A stretch of 64,000 nt of DNA. It comes from Archangium sp. (GTDB taxonomy: Bacteria > Myxococcota > Myxococcia > Myxococcales > Myxococcaceae). Every line of letters starts with the position of its first letter. Position 1 is the first letter of the stretch. The notes beneath the pieces were generated by a model, which saw only the letters and a program-made list of their open reading frames with translations, had not been told where the DNA came from and did not search any database. Below are positions 40,000-48,203 of this stretch, one piece after another. The stretch covers positions 1 through 64,000 of the forward strand of contig JAUXRX010000030.1 in the NCBI GenBank assembly GCA_030681645.1, read 5' to 3'. Made by a program: the position numbers and the translations under genes.

Positions 40000-40233
40000 A
40001 TGCCGCTGCGCTTCTTCAGGAAAGAGAACTCGAGCCCCGCCCGCCGTGAACGGGAGGAGAAGATCGAGCGCGCCCTGGTGGACGGGTTCCGGCAGCTCTC
40101 TGACCTGCTCAAGAAGGCCGCCGACCTCATCGAGGCCAAGCGCCTCGAGCGGGGCGGCTACGACAAGCAGGAGAAGTTCCTCGAGCGAACCGTGCCTCCG
40201 CCTGCGCCGGTGCCCCCGAAGGACCGCCGCTGA
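40000..40233 (+). CDS. Small charged protein upstream of the acyltransferase
   Basis: A 77-residue protein starting at the ATG 40000. It is rich in Arg, Lys and Glu, with a central amphipathic helix (RALVDGFRQLSDLLKKAADLIEAKRLE) and a Pro-rich end. There is no signal peptide. Its stop codon is directly followed by the start of the acyltransferase gene with no gap, which suggests coupling. It may bind the membrane or the acyltransferase; no family is recognised. Confidence 0.55.
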   Translation: MPLRFFRKENSSPARREREEKIERALVDGFRQLSDLLKKAADLIEAKRLERGGYDKQEKFLERTVPPPAPVPPKDRR

Positions 40234-41556
40234 ATGTTCTACCGGGCGTTTCGAGCGGTGTCGGCGCTGGCGCTGCGCCTGTTCTTCCGCGTCGAGCCGC
40301 CCATCGATCCCACCGGGGCGCTGACGCTCGAGGGCCCGGTGATGTACGTGGGCAACCACCCCAACGGCCTGATGGACCCCGGCTTCATGCTGATCCTCGC
40401 CCAGCGCCGGGTGACCTTCCTCGCCAAGGAACCGCTCTTCAGGATGCCCGTGCTCGGCCAGATCATGCGCGGCATGGACGCGCTGCCCATCTACCGCAAG
40501 CAGGACGGCCCGGGAGACACCTCGAAGAACGAAGGCACGCTCACCGCCTCGGTCGACGCGCTGCTGCAGGGCAGGGCGATCACCTTGTTCCCCGAGGGCA
40601 AGAGCCACAGTGAGCCGCAGCTCGCCGAGCTGAAGACCGGCGCGGCCCGCATCGCGCTCGAGGCCGCTCGCAAGGGCGCCGCGGTGAGGCTGGTGCCGGT
40701 GGGCATCACCTACGAGGCGAAGAACCGCTTCAAGAGCCGGGTGCACGTCGAGGTCGCGCCGCCGCTCCCGGCCACCGACTTCCTCGAGGCGGCCGGCGAA
40801 GATCCCCACCAGGCCGCGGTGCGCTTCACCGAGGCGATCGCCGCGGCGCTGCGGCAGGTCACCCTCAACCTCGACGCCTGGGAAGATCTGCCCATCCTCG
40901 AGACGGCCGAGGCGCTCTACGCCCTCTCTCACCGCGAGCGGGCCGGCAGCGCCGAGCGGCAGAAGGCCTTCGCCCGCGGCATGTCGCTGCTGCGCAACGA
41001 GCAGCCCGAGCGCTTCGAGAAGCTGAAGAACGACCTCGCCGCCTATCGCGCGCGCCTCGAGCTCCTCCGCGTTTCGGCTGACGATCTCACCTCGCAGTAC
41101 CGCCCTGGCACGGTCGCGTTCTTCATCGCGCGCAACCTCTTCTCGGTGCTCTCGATACCGCTCGTGCTCACCGGCTTCGCGCTCTTCGCGATCCCGTACC
41201 ACCTGCCCTTGCTGGCGGTGAAAGCGGTGAAGCCCGAGAAGGACACCGAGTCGACGGTGAAGGTGCTCACGCTGCTGCTGCTCGCGCCGCTGTGGTGGGC
41301 GCTGCTCGTCGCCCTGGCGGGGTGGGCCGGAGGCCTCGGCTTCGCCATCGCCACGCTGCTGGCGGTGCCTCCGCTCGCGCTCTTCACCCGGTACTACCTC
41401 GAGCGCCGCGCCGCGGCCTGGCACGACGCGCGGACGTTCTTCGTGCTGCTCAGCCGCCAGCGCGTGAAGGCGGGCCTGCTCGAAGAAGGGCAGGCCCTCG
41501 CCGCAGAGGTCGAGGGGCTCGTGCAGGAGCTGGCCCCTCGCCTCGGTCAGGCCTGA
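40234..41556 (+). CDS. PlsC-type acyltransferase with C-terminal membrane domain
   Basis: A 440-residue acyltransferase of the 1-acyl-glycerol-3-phosphate family. The catalytic motif is NHPNGLMDP (His42 to Asp48, HX4-5D pattern), followed by AKEPLFRMPVLG, the substrate motif FPEGKSHSEPQL, and VRLVPVGITY. Residues 225-290 are helical and charged. Two to four hydrophobic segments follow (FALFAIPYHLPLLA, LLLLAPLWWALLVALAGW, LGFAIATLLAVPPLALF). It probably transfers an acyl chain to a lysophospholipid or similar acceptor at the inner membrane; the acceptor is not known. The stop is 4 bp from that of the convergent Cys-rich lipoprotein gene. Confidence 0.82.
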   Translation: MFYRAFRAVSALALRLFFRVEPPIDPTGALTLEGPVMYVGNHPNGLMDPGFMLILAQRRVTFLAKEPLFRMPVLGQIMRGMDALPIYRKQDGPGDTSKNEGTLTASVDALLQGRAITLFPEGKSHSEPQLAELKTGAARIALEAARKGAAVRLVPVGITYEAKNRFKSRVHVEVAPPLPATDFLEAAGEDPHQAAVRFTEAIAAALRQVTLNLDAWEDLPILETAEALYALSHRERAGSAERQKAFARGMSLLRNEQPERFEKLKNDLAAYRARLELLRVSADDLTSQYRPGTVAFFIARNLFSVLSIPLVLTGFALFAIPYHLPLLAVKAVKPEKDTESTVKVLTLLLLAPLWWALLVALAGWAGGLGFAIATLLAVPPLALFTRYYLERRAAAWHDARTFFVLLSRQRVKAGLLEEGQALAAEVEGLVQELAPRLGQA

Positions 41557-41560
41557 AGGC

Positions 41561-43066
41561 TCAGTTGGCCAGCCGGGTCTGGCAGTTGACGGTCCCCGTC
41601 GCCGTGTCGCAGCAGAACCCGGTGTTGACGTTGCACTGCGTCATGCCCGCAACGTTCGCGCACTCGGTGCTGTTGGTGCACTTCGGCCAGAGCACGCCCA
41701 CGGTGGGCTCGGTGGAGGACTTCGAGAAGCAGGTGTAGCCGGACCGGCTCGAGCCGGCCGAGCCAGGCGTCGTGCAGGTGCCCAGGCAGTAGTAGTTGGT
41801 GCCACCGTCAGACAGCGGGAAACCCATCTCGGTCTTTCCGGCGGCGGTGCACCAGGTGTCCGGAGGCGCGAGATCGGAGCTGGCGAGGCAGTAGCCGTTC
41901 GGGAAGCTGGCCTGGCACGCTGCGAGGATCGGATCGGGGGGGGTGGCGCAGTCCGCCGAGGTGGTGCACGCGTTGCCGGCCTTGGTGGGGTTACCGCCGC
42001 CCGTGAACGTGGCGATGCTCCCCGTGCCGAGCAGCAGCATGCAGCCCGCGGCAGGGGCCGCGCCCGTGAGGGGCTCGACCGGAAGGCACTGGAAGCCCGT
42101 GGTGCAAGTCGCCGTCGAAGTGCAGGTGCGGGTGCAGAAGCGATCGACCTCGTTGAAGAGGTAGGGGTAGGTGCTGATGCCGCCCGCGCAGACTGCGTTG
42201 GCGGGGCAGGTGCCGGTGCAGGGCAGCGTGCAGAAGCCGCTCGCGTAGGCCGTCGGGGCCGTCGCTCCGAAGGGGGTCGTCTGGAGCTTGCAGTACGCCC
42301 CTGCGCCGAGCCCCGTGCACTGGCTCGAATTCGTGCAAGTCATGCCGACCGACACCGTGCCACCGCCACCGCCGCCGGTGCCTCCACCGGTCCCGCCGCC
42401 GGTGCCACCGCCGACGCCACCGCCGACGCCGCCACCCGTGCCGCCGGTGCAGACGTAGTTCACGCAGTTCGCCGTGCCGGAGCAGGTCGCACACTGCACG
42501 CCGCCCTCACCGCAGATGGTGTTGTTGTTCGAGTTCGCGCGGATGATGCAGGTGCCCTGGAAGAAGCAGCCGTCGCAGGTCGAGCCGCCGCCGCCACCAG
42601 TCACGCCGCCTCCGGTGCCGCCGCCCGTGACGCCGCCGCCCGTGCCCCCGCCCGTCACGCCGCCGCCCGTGCCTCCGCCCGTGCCTCCGCCCGTCACGCC
42701 GCCGCCCGTGCCTCCTCCCGTGACGCCGCCGCCGGTGCCGCCGCCCGTGACGCCGCCGCCGGTGCCGCCGCCCGTGACGCCGCCGCCAGTCCCGCCACCA
42801 CTGCCACCGCCGTTGCCGCCGCCGTTGCCGTTGGTCTGCGAGCAGGTGCCGAGGTTGCAGGCCTGGGCGATCTGGCAGACCGCGCAGGTGCCGCCGAGCT
42901 GGCCGCAGGCGCCGTTCGAGGTGCCGAGCTGGCATTCGCCCTTGGCGTCACAACAGCCAGACGCGCAGGTCGTCGAGCTACAGTTCTTCGCGGTGCCACA
43001 CGACGGCGCAATGGCCATGACCACGCCGATGGCAAACCCGGCGAGCAGATGCTTCACGTTCTTCAT
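41561..43066 (-). CDS. Cys-rich exported protein with long Gly/Thr/Val repeats
   Basis: A 501-residue exported protein. The ATG at 43066 has GAGGA just upstream, and the signal (MKNVKHLLAGFAIGVVMAIAPSC) could end at a lipobox. Cys-rich modules with about 5-10-residue Cys spacing (CSSTTCASGCCDAKGEC, and CTLPCTGTCPANAVCAGG later) are separated by a Gly-rich linker built from the nonapeptide GGGVTGGGT (about residues 77-157) and a second shorter Gly block (about 210-240). The Cys modules are disulfide domains of the kind common in myxobacterial surface proteins; the Gly linkers should be extended and flexible. No enzyme motif is present. Confidence 0.75.
   Translation of the reverse strand: MKNVKHLLAGFAIGVVMAIAPSCGTAKNCSSTTCASGCCDAKGECQLGTSNGACGQLGGTCAVCQIAQACNLGTCSQTNGNGGGNGGGSGGGTGGGVTGGGTGGGVTGGGTGGGVTGGGTGGGVTGGGTGGGTGGGVTGGGTGGGVTGGGTGGGVTGGGGGSTCDGCFFQGTCIIRANSNNNTICGEGGVQCATCSGTANCVNYVCTGGTGGGVGGGVGGGTGGGTGGGTGGGGGGTVSVGMTCTNSSQCTGLGAGAYCKLQTTPFGATAPTAYASGFCTLPCTGTCPANAVCAGGISTYPYLFNEVDRFCTRTCTSTATCTTGFQCLPVEPLTGAAPAAGCMLLLGTGSIATFTGGGNPTKAGNACTTSADCATPPDPILAACQASFPNGYCLASSDLAPPDTWCTAAGKTEMGFPLSDGGTNYYCLGTCTTPGSAGSSRSGYTCFSKSSTEPTVGVLWPKCTNSTECANVAGMTQCNVNTGFCCDTATGTVNCQTRLAN
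42594..42833. repeat. In-frame 27-bp tandem repeats (Gly-rich linker)
   Basis: About seven copies of a 27-bp unit coding for GGGVTGGGT, with one copy carrying an extra 12 bp (GGGT). All copies keep the reading frame, and length change by slippage would only alter linker length. This is not a CRISPR array: there are no unique spacers. Confidence 0.8.
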
Positions 43067-43172
43067 TGAATGAGTCCTCGGCCTGTCCCGCCGGCCGCGG
43101 GGAACAGGAACACCGTCGTACCTGAAACTTCGGTCTGCTGCCAATCTCCTGGCAGGGCTACAGTCCCCGCGC

Positions 43173-43940
43173 GTGACGGTGGATTCAGCGGTCGAAGCGA
43201 AAGGACTCCTCAAGCGTTTCGGGAGCTTCACCGCGGTCGACGGCCTCGACATGCTCATCCCGAAGGGCGCGTTCTACGCCTTCCTCGGCCCCAACGGCGC
43301 CGGCAAGTCGACCACCATCTCCCTGATGACGGGCACGTACGGTCCCGACGGCGGCAGCCTGCGGATTCTCGGTCGTGATGCCCTCAAGGAGCCGCTGGAG
43401 ATCAAGAGCCGGCTGGGCGTGGTGCCCGAGGAGCTCTCGTTGTTCGAGCGCCTCACGGGCCGGCAGTACCTCGTCTTCAGCGGGCGGATGCACGGGCTGA
43501 GCGGTGACGAAGCCGCCGCGCGCTGCGAGGAGCTGTTGCGCCTCACCGAGCTGACCGCCAAGGGTGGCAGCCTGGTGGCGGAGTACTCGAAGGGCATGCG
43601 CCGGCGCCTGGCGATCGCGGCGGCGCTCATTCACGCCCCCGAGCTGGTGCTGCTCGACGAGCCCTTCGAGGGCATCGACGTGCTGGCCGCCGGGGTCATT
43701 CGCGAGCTGCTGTCCGAGCTGTCGCGGCGGGGCGTCACGCTGCTGCTCACCACGCACGTGCTGGAGATCGCCGATCGCATGGCCACGCACGCGGGCGTGA
43801 TCCGCGCGGGGAAGATCGTGGATGAGGGACCCATCGCCGAGCTGGAGAAACGCCACGGCTGCGAGTCGCTGGAGCAGGTGTTCGAGAAGTTGATCGGCGT
43901 GCCGGTCGCGCGCGACGCGAGCTTGAGCTTCTACAAATGA
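43173..43940 (+). CDS. ABC transporter ATP-binding protein
   Basis: A 255-residue ATPase starting at GTG 43173. Walker A is GPNGAGKST, the Q-loop region is LGVVPEELSLFERLTG (Q replaced by P-E), the signature is EYSKGMRRRLAIA, Walker B is LVLLDEPFEGID, and the switch His is in TTHVLE. The pattern is that of ABC-2-type exporters. A 4-nt overlap (ATGA) couples it to the membrane-subunit gene. The substrate is unknown. Confidence 0.88.
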   Translation: MTVDSAVEAKGLLKRFGSFTAVDGLDMLIPKGAFYAFLGPNGAGKSTTISLMTGTYGPDGGSLRILGRDALKEPLEIKSRLGVVPEELSLFERLTGRQYLVFSGRMHGLSGDEAAARCEELLRLTELTAKGGSLVAEYSKGMRRRLAIAAALIHAPELVLLDEPFEGIDVLAAGVIRELLSELSRRGVTLLLTTHVLEIADRMATHAGVIRAGKIVDEGPIAELEKRHGCESLEQVFEKLIGVPVARDASLSFYK

Positions 43941-45583
43941 AGCCCCCGGGGTTCTTCACGCACCTGCTGCTGCTGTGGAAGCTGCGGCTCACCATCGCGC
44001 TCAACCGCGGCACGAAGTCGCAGTGGTGGCTGGCGGTCGCCGCGTTCCTCTTCTCCAGTGCGCCGGCGGTGGTGCTCGCGCTCGGCTTCTTCGGGCTGGT
44101 GCGCATCTCGAACCGGCTCGAGCTGGAGATCTGGCCCGACTTCATCTTGCGGCTGCTCTCGTTCGTCACCACCTGCGTGTGGGTGACCTGGCCGGTGCTG
44201 TCGGCGGGGGTGGACGATCATTCAGAGCTCTCGCGCTACTCGGCCTTCCCCATCACCTCGCTGCGCCTGATGCTGGCGTCCACCCTGGCGAGCCTGCTCG
44301 AGCCGCGCTCCCTGGTCTTCTACGGCCCGCTGGTGGGCGCGACCCTGGGCTACTTCAGCATTCGTGACGTCGAGCACCCGCTGCTCGTCACCCTCGGCTT
44401 CGGCGCGTACGTGATGTTCAACGCGGCGCTCTCGCGGGTGGGCCTGCACGTGGTGCTCACGGTGCTCCGCCAGCAGCGCAGCGCCGAGCTGATCGGCGCG
44501 GGCTTCTTCGTCACCCTGCTGGTGGCCTCGTTCATTCCGCCGGTCGACACCTCGTGGCTGTTCGACCTGGGCAAGGCGGGCGTGCAGGCGGTGCCCGAGA
44601 CGGTGGTGCAGGACGCCACGAAGGCGCTGGGCCGGTTTCCCACCGGGTACTTCGCGCACTCGCTGCTGATGTCGGCGGTGGGGCGGGGCGTGAACGCGCT
44701 GGCCGACGTGCTGTTGCTGATCGAGCTGACGATCATCGCGATGGTGGTGGCCTGGGGGCTGCTCATCGACTTCCACCGCAACTCCGGGCGCGCGGCGCCG
44801 ATCTCGAGCGCGGAGCGGGCCAGCAACCCCTTCGTTCGCCCCAAGACGCTGTTCGGCGCGCTGGTGGTGCGCGAGGCGGTGGACCTCTGGCACAACCCGC
44901 GCGCGCGGCTGCTGGTGGCGGTGCCGTTCGTGCTGGGCATTCTGTTCAAGCTGCTCTCAGGGCGGTCGCTGTTCGCGTTCTTCCTGGGGGACACGACCGA
45001 CGCCTGGCTGCTGAGCGGGCTGTGCGTGTACGGCGCGATCGTGATGGGCTCGACGTTCTCGCAGAACGCGTTCGCCTACGACGGGCACGGGTTCTCGGCC
45101 TTCCTCGCGGCGCCGATCGATCTGGGCCTGGTGCTGCGCGCGAAGAACCTGGTGCACGCCTGCGCGGGCTCGGGCCTGGCGGTGCTGGTGGCGATCTTCT
45201 ACGTGGCGTACTTCAAGCACGGCGGCCCACTCGACGTGGTGCTGGCGCTCGCGTCGGTGGCGACGTTGATCCCCGTGGTGCTGACGGTGGGCAACGCGCT
45301 GTCGCTGTATTTTCCGGTGAAGTTCCACGCGAACCTGAAGCGGCGCGACAAGCTGCCCTTCCTCGCGTCGATGATCGGCATCGGCGCGGCGGGCCTCGGC
45401 ACCTGGCCGCTGGCGTGGGCGCTGCGGCAGGTGGGCGAGAACGGGCCGACGCTCGCGACGCTGACCTTCGTGGTGGCCTCGGCGACGGTGGCCTGGGGCG
45501 TCTACGCGCTGACGTTGCCGGTGGCCGTGGGGAAGCTGGTGGAGCGAAGAGAGTTCATCTTGCGGGCGGTCACGCGCGAGTAA
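43937..45583 (+). CDS. ABC exporter membrane subunit
   Basis: A 548-residue integral membrane protein with about twelve hydrophobic segments (for example FLFSSAPAVVLALGFFGLV, LIGAGFFVTLLVASFIPPV, VVLALASVATLIPVVLTVGNALSLYF). It overlaps the ATPase gene by 4 nt, so it is almost certainly its permease. The length suggests two fused ABC-2-like halves or a single large permease. The NPRARLLVAVPFVLGIL region divides the protein about in half. The cargo cannot be predicted. Confidence 0.78.
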   Translation: MKPPGFFTHLLLLWKLRLTIALNRGTKSQWWLAVAAFLFSSAPAVVLALGFFGLVRISNRLELEIWPDFILRLLSFVTTCVWVTWPVLSAGVDDHSELSRYSAFPITSLRLMLASTLASLLEPRSLVFYGPLVGATLGYFSIRDVEHPLLVTLGFGAYVMFNAALSRVGLHVVLTVLRQQRSAELIGAGFFVTLLVASFIPPVDTSWLFDLGKAGVQAVPETVVQDATKALGRFPTGYFAHSLLMSAVGRGVNALADVLLLIELTIIAMVVAWGLLIDFHRNSGRAAPISSAERASNPFVRPKTLFGALVVREAVDLWHNPRARLLVAVPFVLGILFKLLSGRSLFAFFLGDTTDAWLLSGLCVYGAIVMGSTFSQNAFAYDGHGFSAFLAAPIDLGLVLRAKNLVHACAGSGLAVLVAIFYVAYFKHGGPLDVVLALASVATLIPVVLTVGNALSLYFPVKFHANLKRRDKLPFLASMIGIGAAGLGTWPLAWALRQVGENGPTLATLTFVVASATVAWGVYALTLPVAVGKLVERREFILRAVTRE

Positions 45584-45599
45584 CGAAGGCGCGTGTTCC

Positions 45600-45622
45600 G
45601 GAATCAACACAAAGGTGATTCC
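45600..45622. terminator. Hairpin after the ABC exporter operon
   Basis: GGAATCA (45600-45606) and TGATTCC (45616-45622) form a 7-bp stem with a 9-nt loop, 17 bp after the stop codon. There is no T-tract, so it may instead be a regulatory or RNA-processing structure. Confidence 0.4.
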
Positions 45623-45705
45623 ACGCCACGCACTTCGAGGCCCTCCCTGTACTTGGCGCTCCACCTGGAGCGGGATTGGCCTCGGCGGCGCGAACTGTGT
45701 TGATT
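45602..45705. promoter_or_regulatory. Distant 10-bp inverted repeat in the ABC/lipoprotein gap
   Basis: AATCAACACA (45602-45611) and TGTGTTGATT (45696-45705) are perfect reverse complements, 84 nt apart, in a 258-bp gap of lower GC. They could be paired operator half-sites ahead of the lipoprotein gene at 45842. The first arm also overlaps the exporter hairpin. Confidence 0.35.
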
Positions 45706-45841
45706 GTGAAACATGCGCGAAGTCGCTCGAGCGCCACTGGGCGAGCGCGGGCCCCGTGGAGTTCGATCGCTCTCGAGCCTGACGTGAGAGACTCTTGACC
45801 CCGATGCACGCGGCCCTGGCCACGCCGCCGAAGGAGTCGCC

Positions 45842-46204
45842 ATGAAGATATTGCCAGTGCTGGTGGTGTTGTCCTCGATCGCCTGTGCGCCGTGCCCGCC
45901 CGTGGCTTGCACAGGCACACTCACCGTGACGTTCGTGAACGCCGCGAGCGTGCCGCTCACACCCGCGCAGGTCACCGTCGGAGGCACCGAGTACACCTGC
46001 ATGAGCGCCGGCACCACGTGCAGCGGGAACACGATGACGCTCACCAACGTCACAGAGGGCATGTCGATCACCATCGCCCAGGCCACGACCGGTGAGCGCT
46101 TCGCGGGCATGAACACGCCGACCTGGAAGGCCACAGGTGAGGCGGCCGGCACCTGCTGCTCAGGCACGCGCACCAGCGCGGTGACCCTCACGTTGGCCCC
46201 GTAA
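45842..46204 (+). CDS. Small Cys-containing lipoprotein
   Basis: A 120-residue predicted lipoprotein with a strong ribosome site (AAGGAG) and signal MKILPVLVVLSSIAC. The mature protein is a small Thr-rich beta domain (GTLTVTFVNAASVPLTPAQVTVGG and so on), with several Cys that may form disulfides. No known family is recognised. It stands alone between the ABC exporter and YccF genes, on the same strand. Confidence 0.7.
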   Translation: MKILPVLVVLSSIACAPCPPVACTGTLTVTFVNAASVPLTPAQVTVGGTEYTCMSAGTTCSGNTMTLTNVTEGMSITIAQATTGERFAGMNTPTWKATGEAAGTCCSGTRTSAVTLTLAP

Positions 46205-46256
46205 CTTCAGCCCATTGGGCCCGGCAATCTCCGGGGCCGAGGAACGTACAGAGACC

Positions 46257-46634
46257 ATGCGATTCATCCTGAACATCCTGTGGGCGATCTTCGGCGGCGG
46301 GGTCATCCTGGCGCTCGAGTACGCGCTGGCCGGCCTGGTCTGCTGCATCACCATCGTCGGCATCCCGTTCGGCATGCAGTGCTTCAAGCTCGCGGGCCTG
46401 GCGCTGTTCCCGTTCGGGAAGGACTACGACGACGGCGGCAAGCGCGGCACGGGCAACGTGCTGCTCAACGTCCTCTGGTTCGTCTTCGCGGGGGTGTGGA
46501 TCTGCATCACCCACCTCGCCGCAGCCGTGCCGCTCGCCGTCACCATCATCGGCATCCCGTTCGCGCTGCAGCACGTGAAGCTGGCGCTCCTGGCGATCTT
46601 CCCGTTCGGCGTGCGCATTCGCGAGCTGCCATAG
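46257..46634 (+). CDS. YccF-family (DUF307) inner-membrane protein
   Basis: A 125-residue membrane protein with two homologous halves, each carrying a hydrophobic segment and the motif (I/V)(T/G)I(V/I)GIPF(G/A)xQxxKLAxLAxFPFG (CCITIVGIPFGMQCFKLAGL near residue 30-50 and VTIIGIPFALQHVKLALL near residue 95-115). This internal duplication is the DUF307/YccF hallmark. Its function is not established. It starts at ATG 46257 and converges with the TfoX-like gene, where a family-A-like repeat lies at the junction. Confidence 0.82.
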   Translation: MRFILNILWAIFGGGVILALEYALAGLVCCITIVGIPFGMQCFKLAGLALFPFGKDYDDGGKRGTGNVLLNVLWFVFAGVWICITHLAAAVPLAVTIIGIPFALQHVKLALLAIFPFGVRIRELP

Positions 46635-46645
46635 CTGGTTGACGG

Positions 46646-47038
46646 CTATCTCCCTCTCCCCCGCGGGAGAGAGGGTCGCGCCTTCTTCTTCGCCTTCTTC
46701 TTCGGAGGCTGACTCATCGCGAGCCGGTGCGCTTCCTCGAGCCACGGCTGCAGCGCGTCGACGTCGTCGCTCATCTCTTCTGGCATCGCCACCCAGCCGC
46801 GCATCGTCTTCCCCGTGCCCATCGGGTCGAACCTGCCCGAGCCAGTCAGCGCCTCGGCCGCCTTGAACCGCGCCTCGACCGGAAACCGCAGCAGGATCCG
46901 CCCGTCCCAGATGATCGAATAGATGTTCAGGTTCGCGAAGAACGCGTCGCACCCGAACATCCGCTTCCCGGTGACCTCGGGCAGCTCCGCGCTGAGCTCC
47001 GCCACGAGCTCCTTCAAATGCGCGTTGAGCGTGCTCAT
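46646..47038 (-). CDS. TfoX N-terminal-domain protein
   Basis: A 130-residue protein with the TfoX-N fold: ELPEVTGKRMFGCDAFF, NLNIYSIIWDGRILLRFP and GTGKTMRGWVAMPEE. The DNA-competence regulator TfoX has this domain plus another; single-domain forms are common and of uncertain role. The tail is basic (PPKKKAKKKARPSLPRGRGR). The last codons lie within a family-A-like repeat, and the stop codon is at its outer edge. It overlaps the upstream TonB-like gene by 4 nt (ATGA). Confidence 0.75.
   Translation of the reverse strand: MSTLNAHLKELVAELSAELPEVTGKRMFGCDAFFANLNIYSIIWDGRILLRFPVEARFKAAEALTGSGRFDPMGTGKTMRGWVAMPEEMSDDVDALQPWLEEAHRLAMSQPPKKKAKKKARPSLPRGRGR
46648..46676. repeat. Family-A-like repeat at the end of the TfoX-like gene
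   Basis: ATCTCCCTCTCCCCCGCGGGAGAGAGGGT resembles the left half of family A, with a CTCTCCC/GGGAGAG stem. It encodes the last residues of the TfoX-like protein (RPSLPRGRGR), and the TAG stop uses the bases next to it (46646-46648). Confidence 0.6.
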
Positions 47039-48147
47039 TGCGGCGCTGGGCCACCGGCGACGCGCCACGCGTTGAGCAGGCGCACGCGCACTTCCGGCGG
47101 CTCCCAGGTGAACTGCCAGCGGGTGCGCCACATCGACGTGCCCAGCAGCTTGTCGTCGGTGTCGGGAATGGTCCGCGCCACCTTGCGCGAGAAGTGCACC
47201 ACCGACTCGTCGAAGCGGGGATCGCCCGAGCGCTCGATGATGCTCACGTCGGCGAGCGCGCCGCTGGCGTCGGTCGTCACCTCGAGCACCGTGCGCAGCC
47301 GCTCGCGCGTGATGCGCTCCTTCAGGTTCTCGGTCTGCGCCAGCATCTGCGTGGCGCTCTCGCGGAAGCGTTGATCTTCGACGTTGGGCACCATCACGCT
47401 CTGCGCGGCCACGCTGCGCCCGAGCGGCGAGTCGGCCACCTTGCGCGAGGCCTCGGCCGAGGGACCGTTGTTGAAGAGAATGCCCGCCACGTCGCGCGCG
47501 AGGTCGCCGTCGGTCATCGGCGTGCGATCGATCTTCGACCTCGGCAGGAGCTTGCGCATCGCGTTCTCGTAGCGCTTGAAGTGCGTGGGCACGTTGCCGA
47601 CGCCGACCGCGGCGAGCCCGACCTCCTGCTGGAGATCGGCGTTCAGCTTTCGGGTGAGCACCTCGCCCGTGTACTCGTTGAGCGAGCGTTGATCAGGCGC
47701 CTCACCCGGGCCGTTGCGCACCGTGGTGCCACGCGTCGGCTCGCCGCTCCCCGCGGGCCCGAGCTGCATGATGAAGCCCGCGCTCGGAAGCAGGCTCGGC
47801 CGCGTCGCCACCGGGAGATCGCCCCGCGTTCCCACCGCGGGCCCGGTGTCCACCACCGGCCCGGTCTCGGGCTGCGAGATCGCGGCCGGCTGGGAGAGCT
47901 CGGCCGGCTTCTTCTTCTTCGTGGGCTGCGTCTTCTGCGGCTCGGGCGGCGCGGCCTGTTCCGGCTCGGGAGCCGGGGGAGGCGTCGGCTCGACCCAGGC
48001 CAGCTCCATCACGATGCGCTGCTTCTGTGCGGGCGCCTGCTCGAGCCGCGCCAGTCCCCAGAAGAGCAGCGCATGCAGCACGACCGAGACGCCGATGAGC
48101 GTCACGAACCTCCGCTGGTCGCTGCCTGCCTGCACGTCTCTGCACAT
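47035..48147 (-). CDS. TonB-like C-terminal-domain envelope protein
   Basis: A 370-residue protein; the ATG at 48147 places a single transmembrane anchor at 14-35 (FVTLIGVSVVLHALLFWGL) after a short basic start. A Pro/Lys-rich spacer follows (about 50-110). The C-terminal 90 residues match a TonB-C domain (LEVTTDASGALADVSIIERSGDPRFDESVVHFSRK). TonB proteins couple inner-membrane energy to outer-membrane receptors. No ExbB/ExbD genes are nearby, so it may be an orphan or work with remote partners. The start is divergent from the DNA ligase gene (56 bp apart). Confidence 0.75.
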   Translation of the reverse strand: MCRDVQAGSDQRRFVTLIGVSVVLHALLFWGLARLEQAPAQKQRIVMELAWVEPTPPPAPEPEQAAPPEPQKTQPTKKKKPAELSQPAAISQPETGPVVDTGPAVGTRGDLPVATRPSLLPSAGFIMQLGPAGSGEPTRGTTVRNGPGEAPDQRSLNEYTGEVLTRKLNADLQQEVGLAAVGVGNVPTHFKRYENAMRKLLPRSKIDRTPMTDGDLARDVAGILFNNGPSAEASRKVADSPLGRSVAAQSVMVPNVEDQRFRESATQMLAQTENLKERITRERLRTVLEVTTDASGALADVSIIERSGDPRFDESVVHFSRKVARTIPDTDDKLLGTSMWRTRWQFTWEPPEVRVRLLNAWRVAGGPAPQ

Positions 48148-48203
48148 AACACGGAGCGGACCGGGGACCACGGCGCCCCAACCGGGGTAGAAGCCCCCTC
48201 GAA

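Noticed and set aside
42594-42833. CRISPR-like repeat array
   Set aside because: The units are contiguous, in frame and without unique spacers, and there are no cas genes.
42474-43073. Plus-strand Pro/Val/Thr-rich ORF of 199 residues
   Set aside because: It is the complement of the Gly-rich linker of the Cys-rich lipoprotein. The minus strand has the signal peptide, ribosome site and Cys modules.
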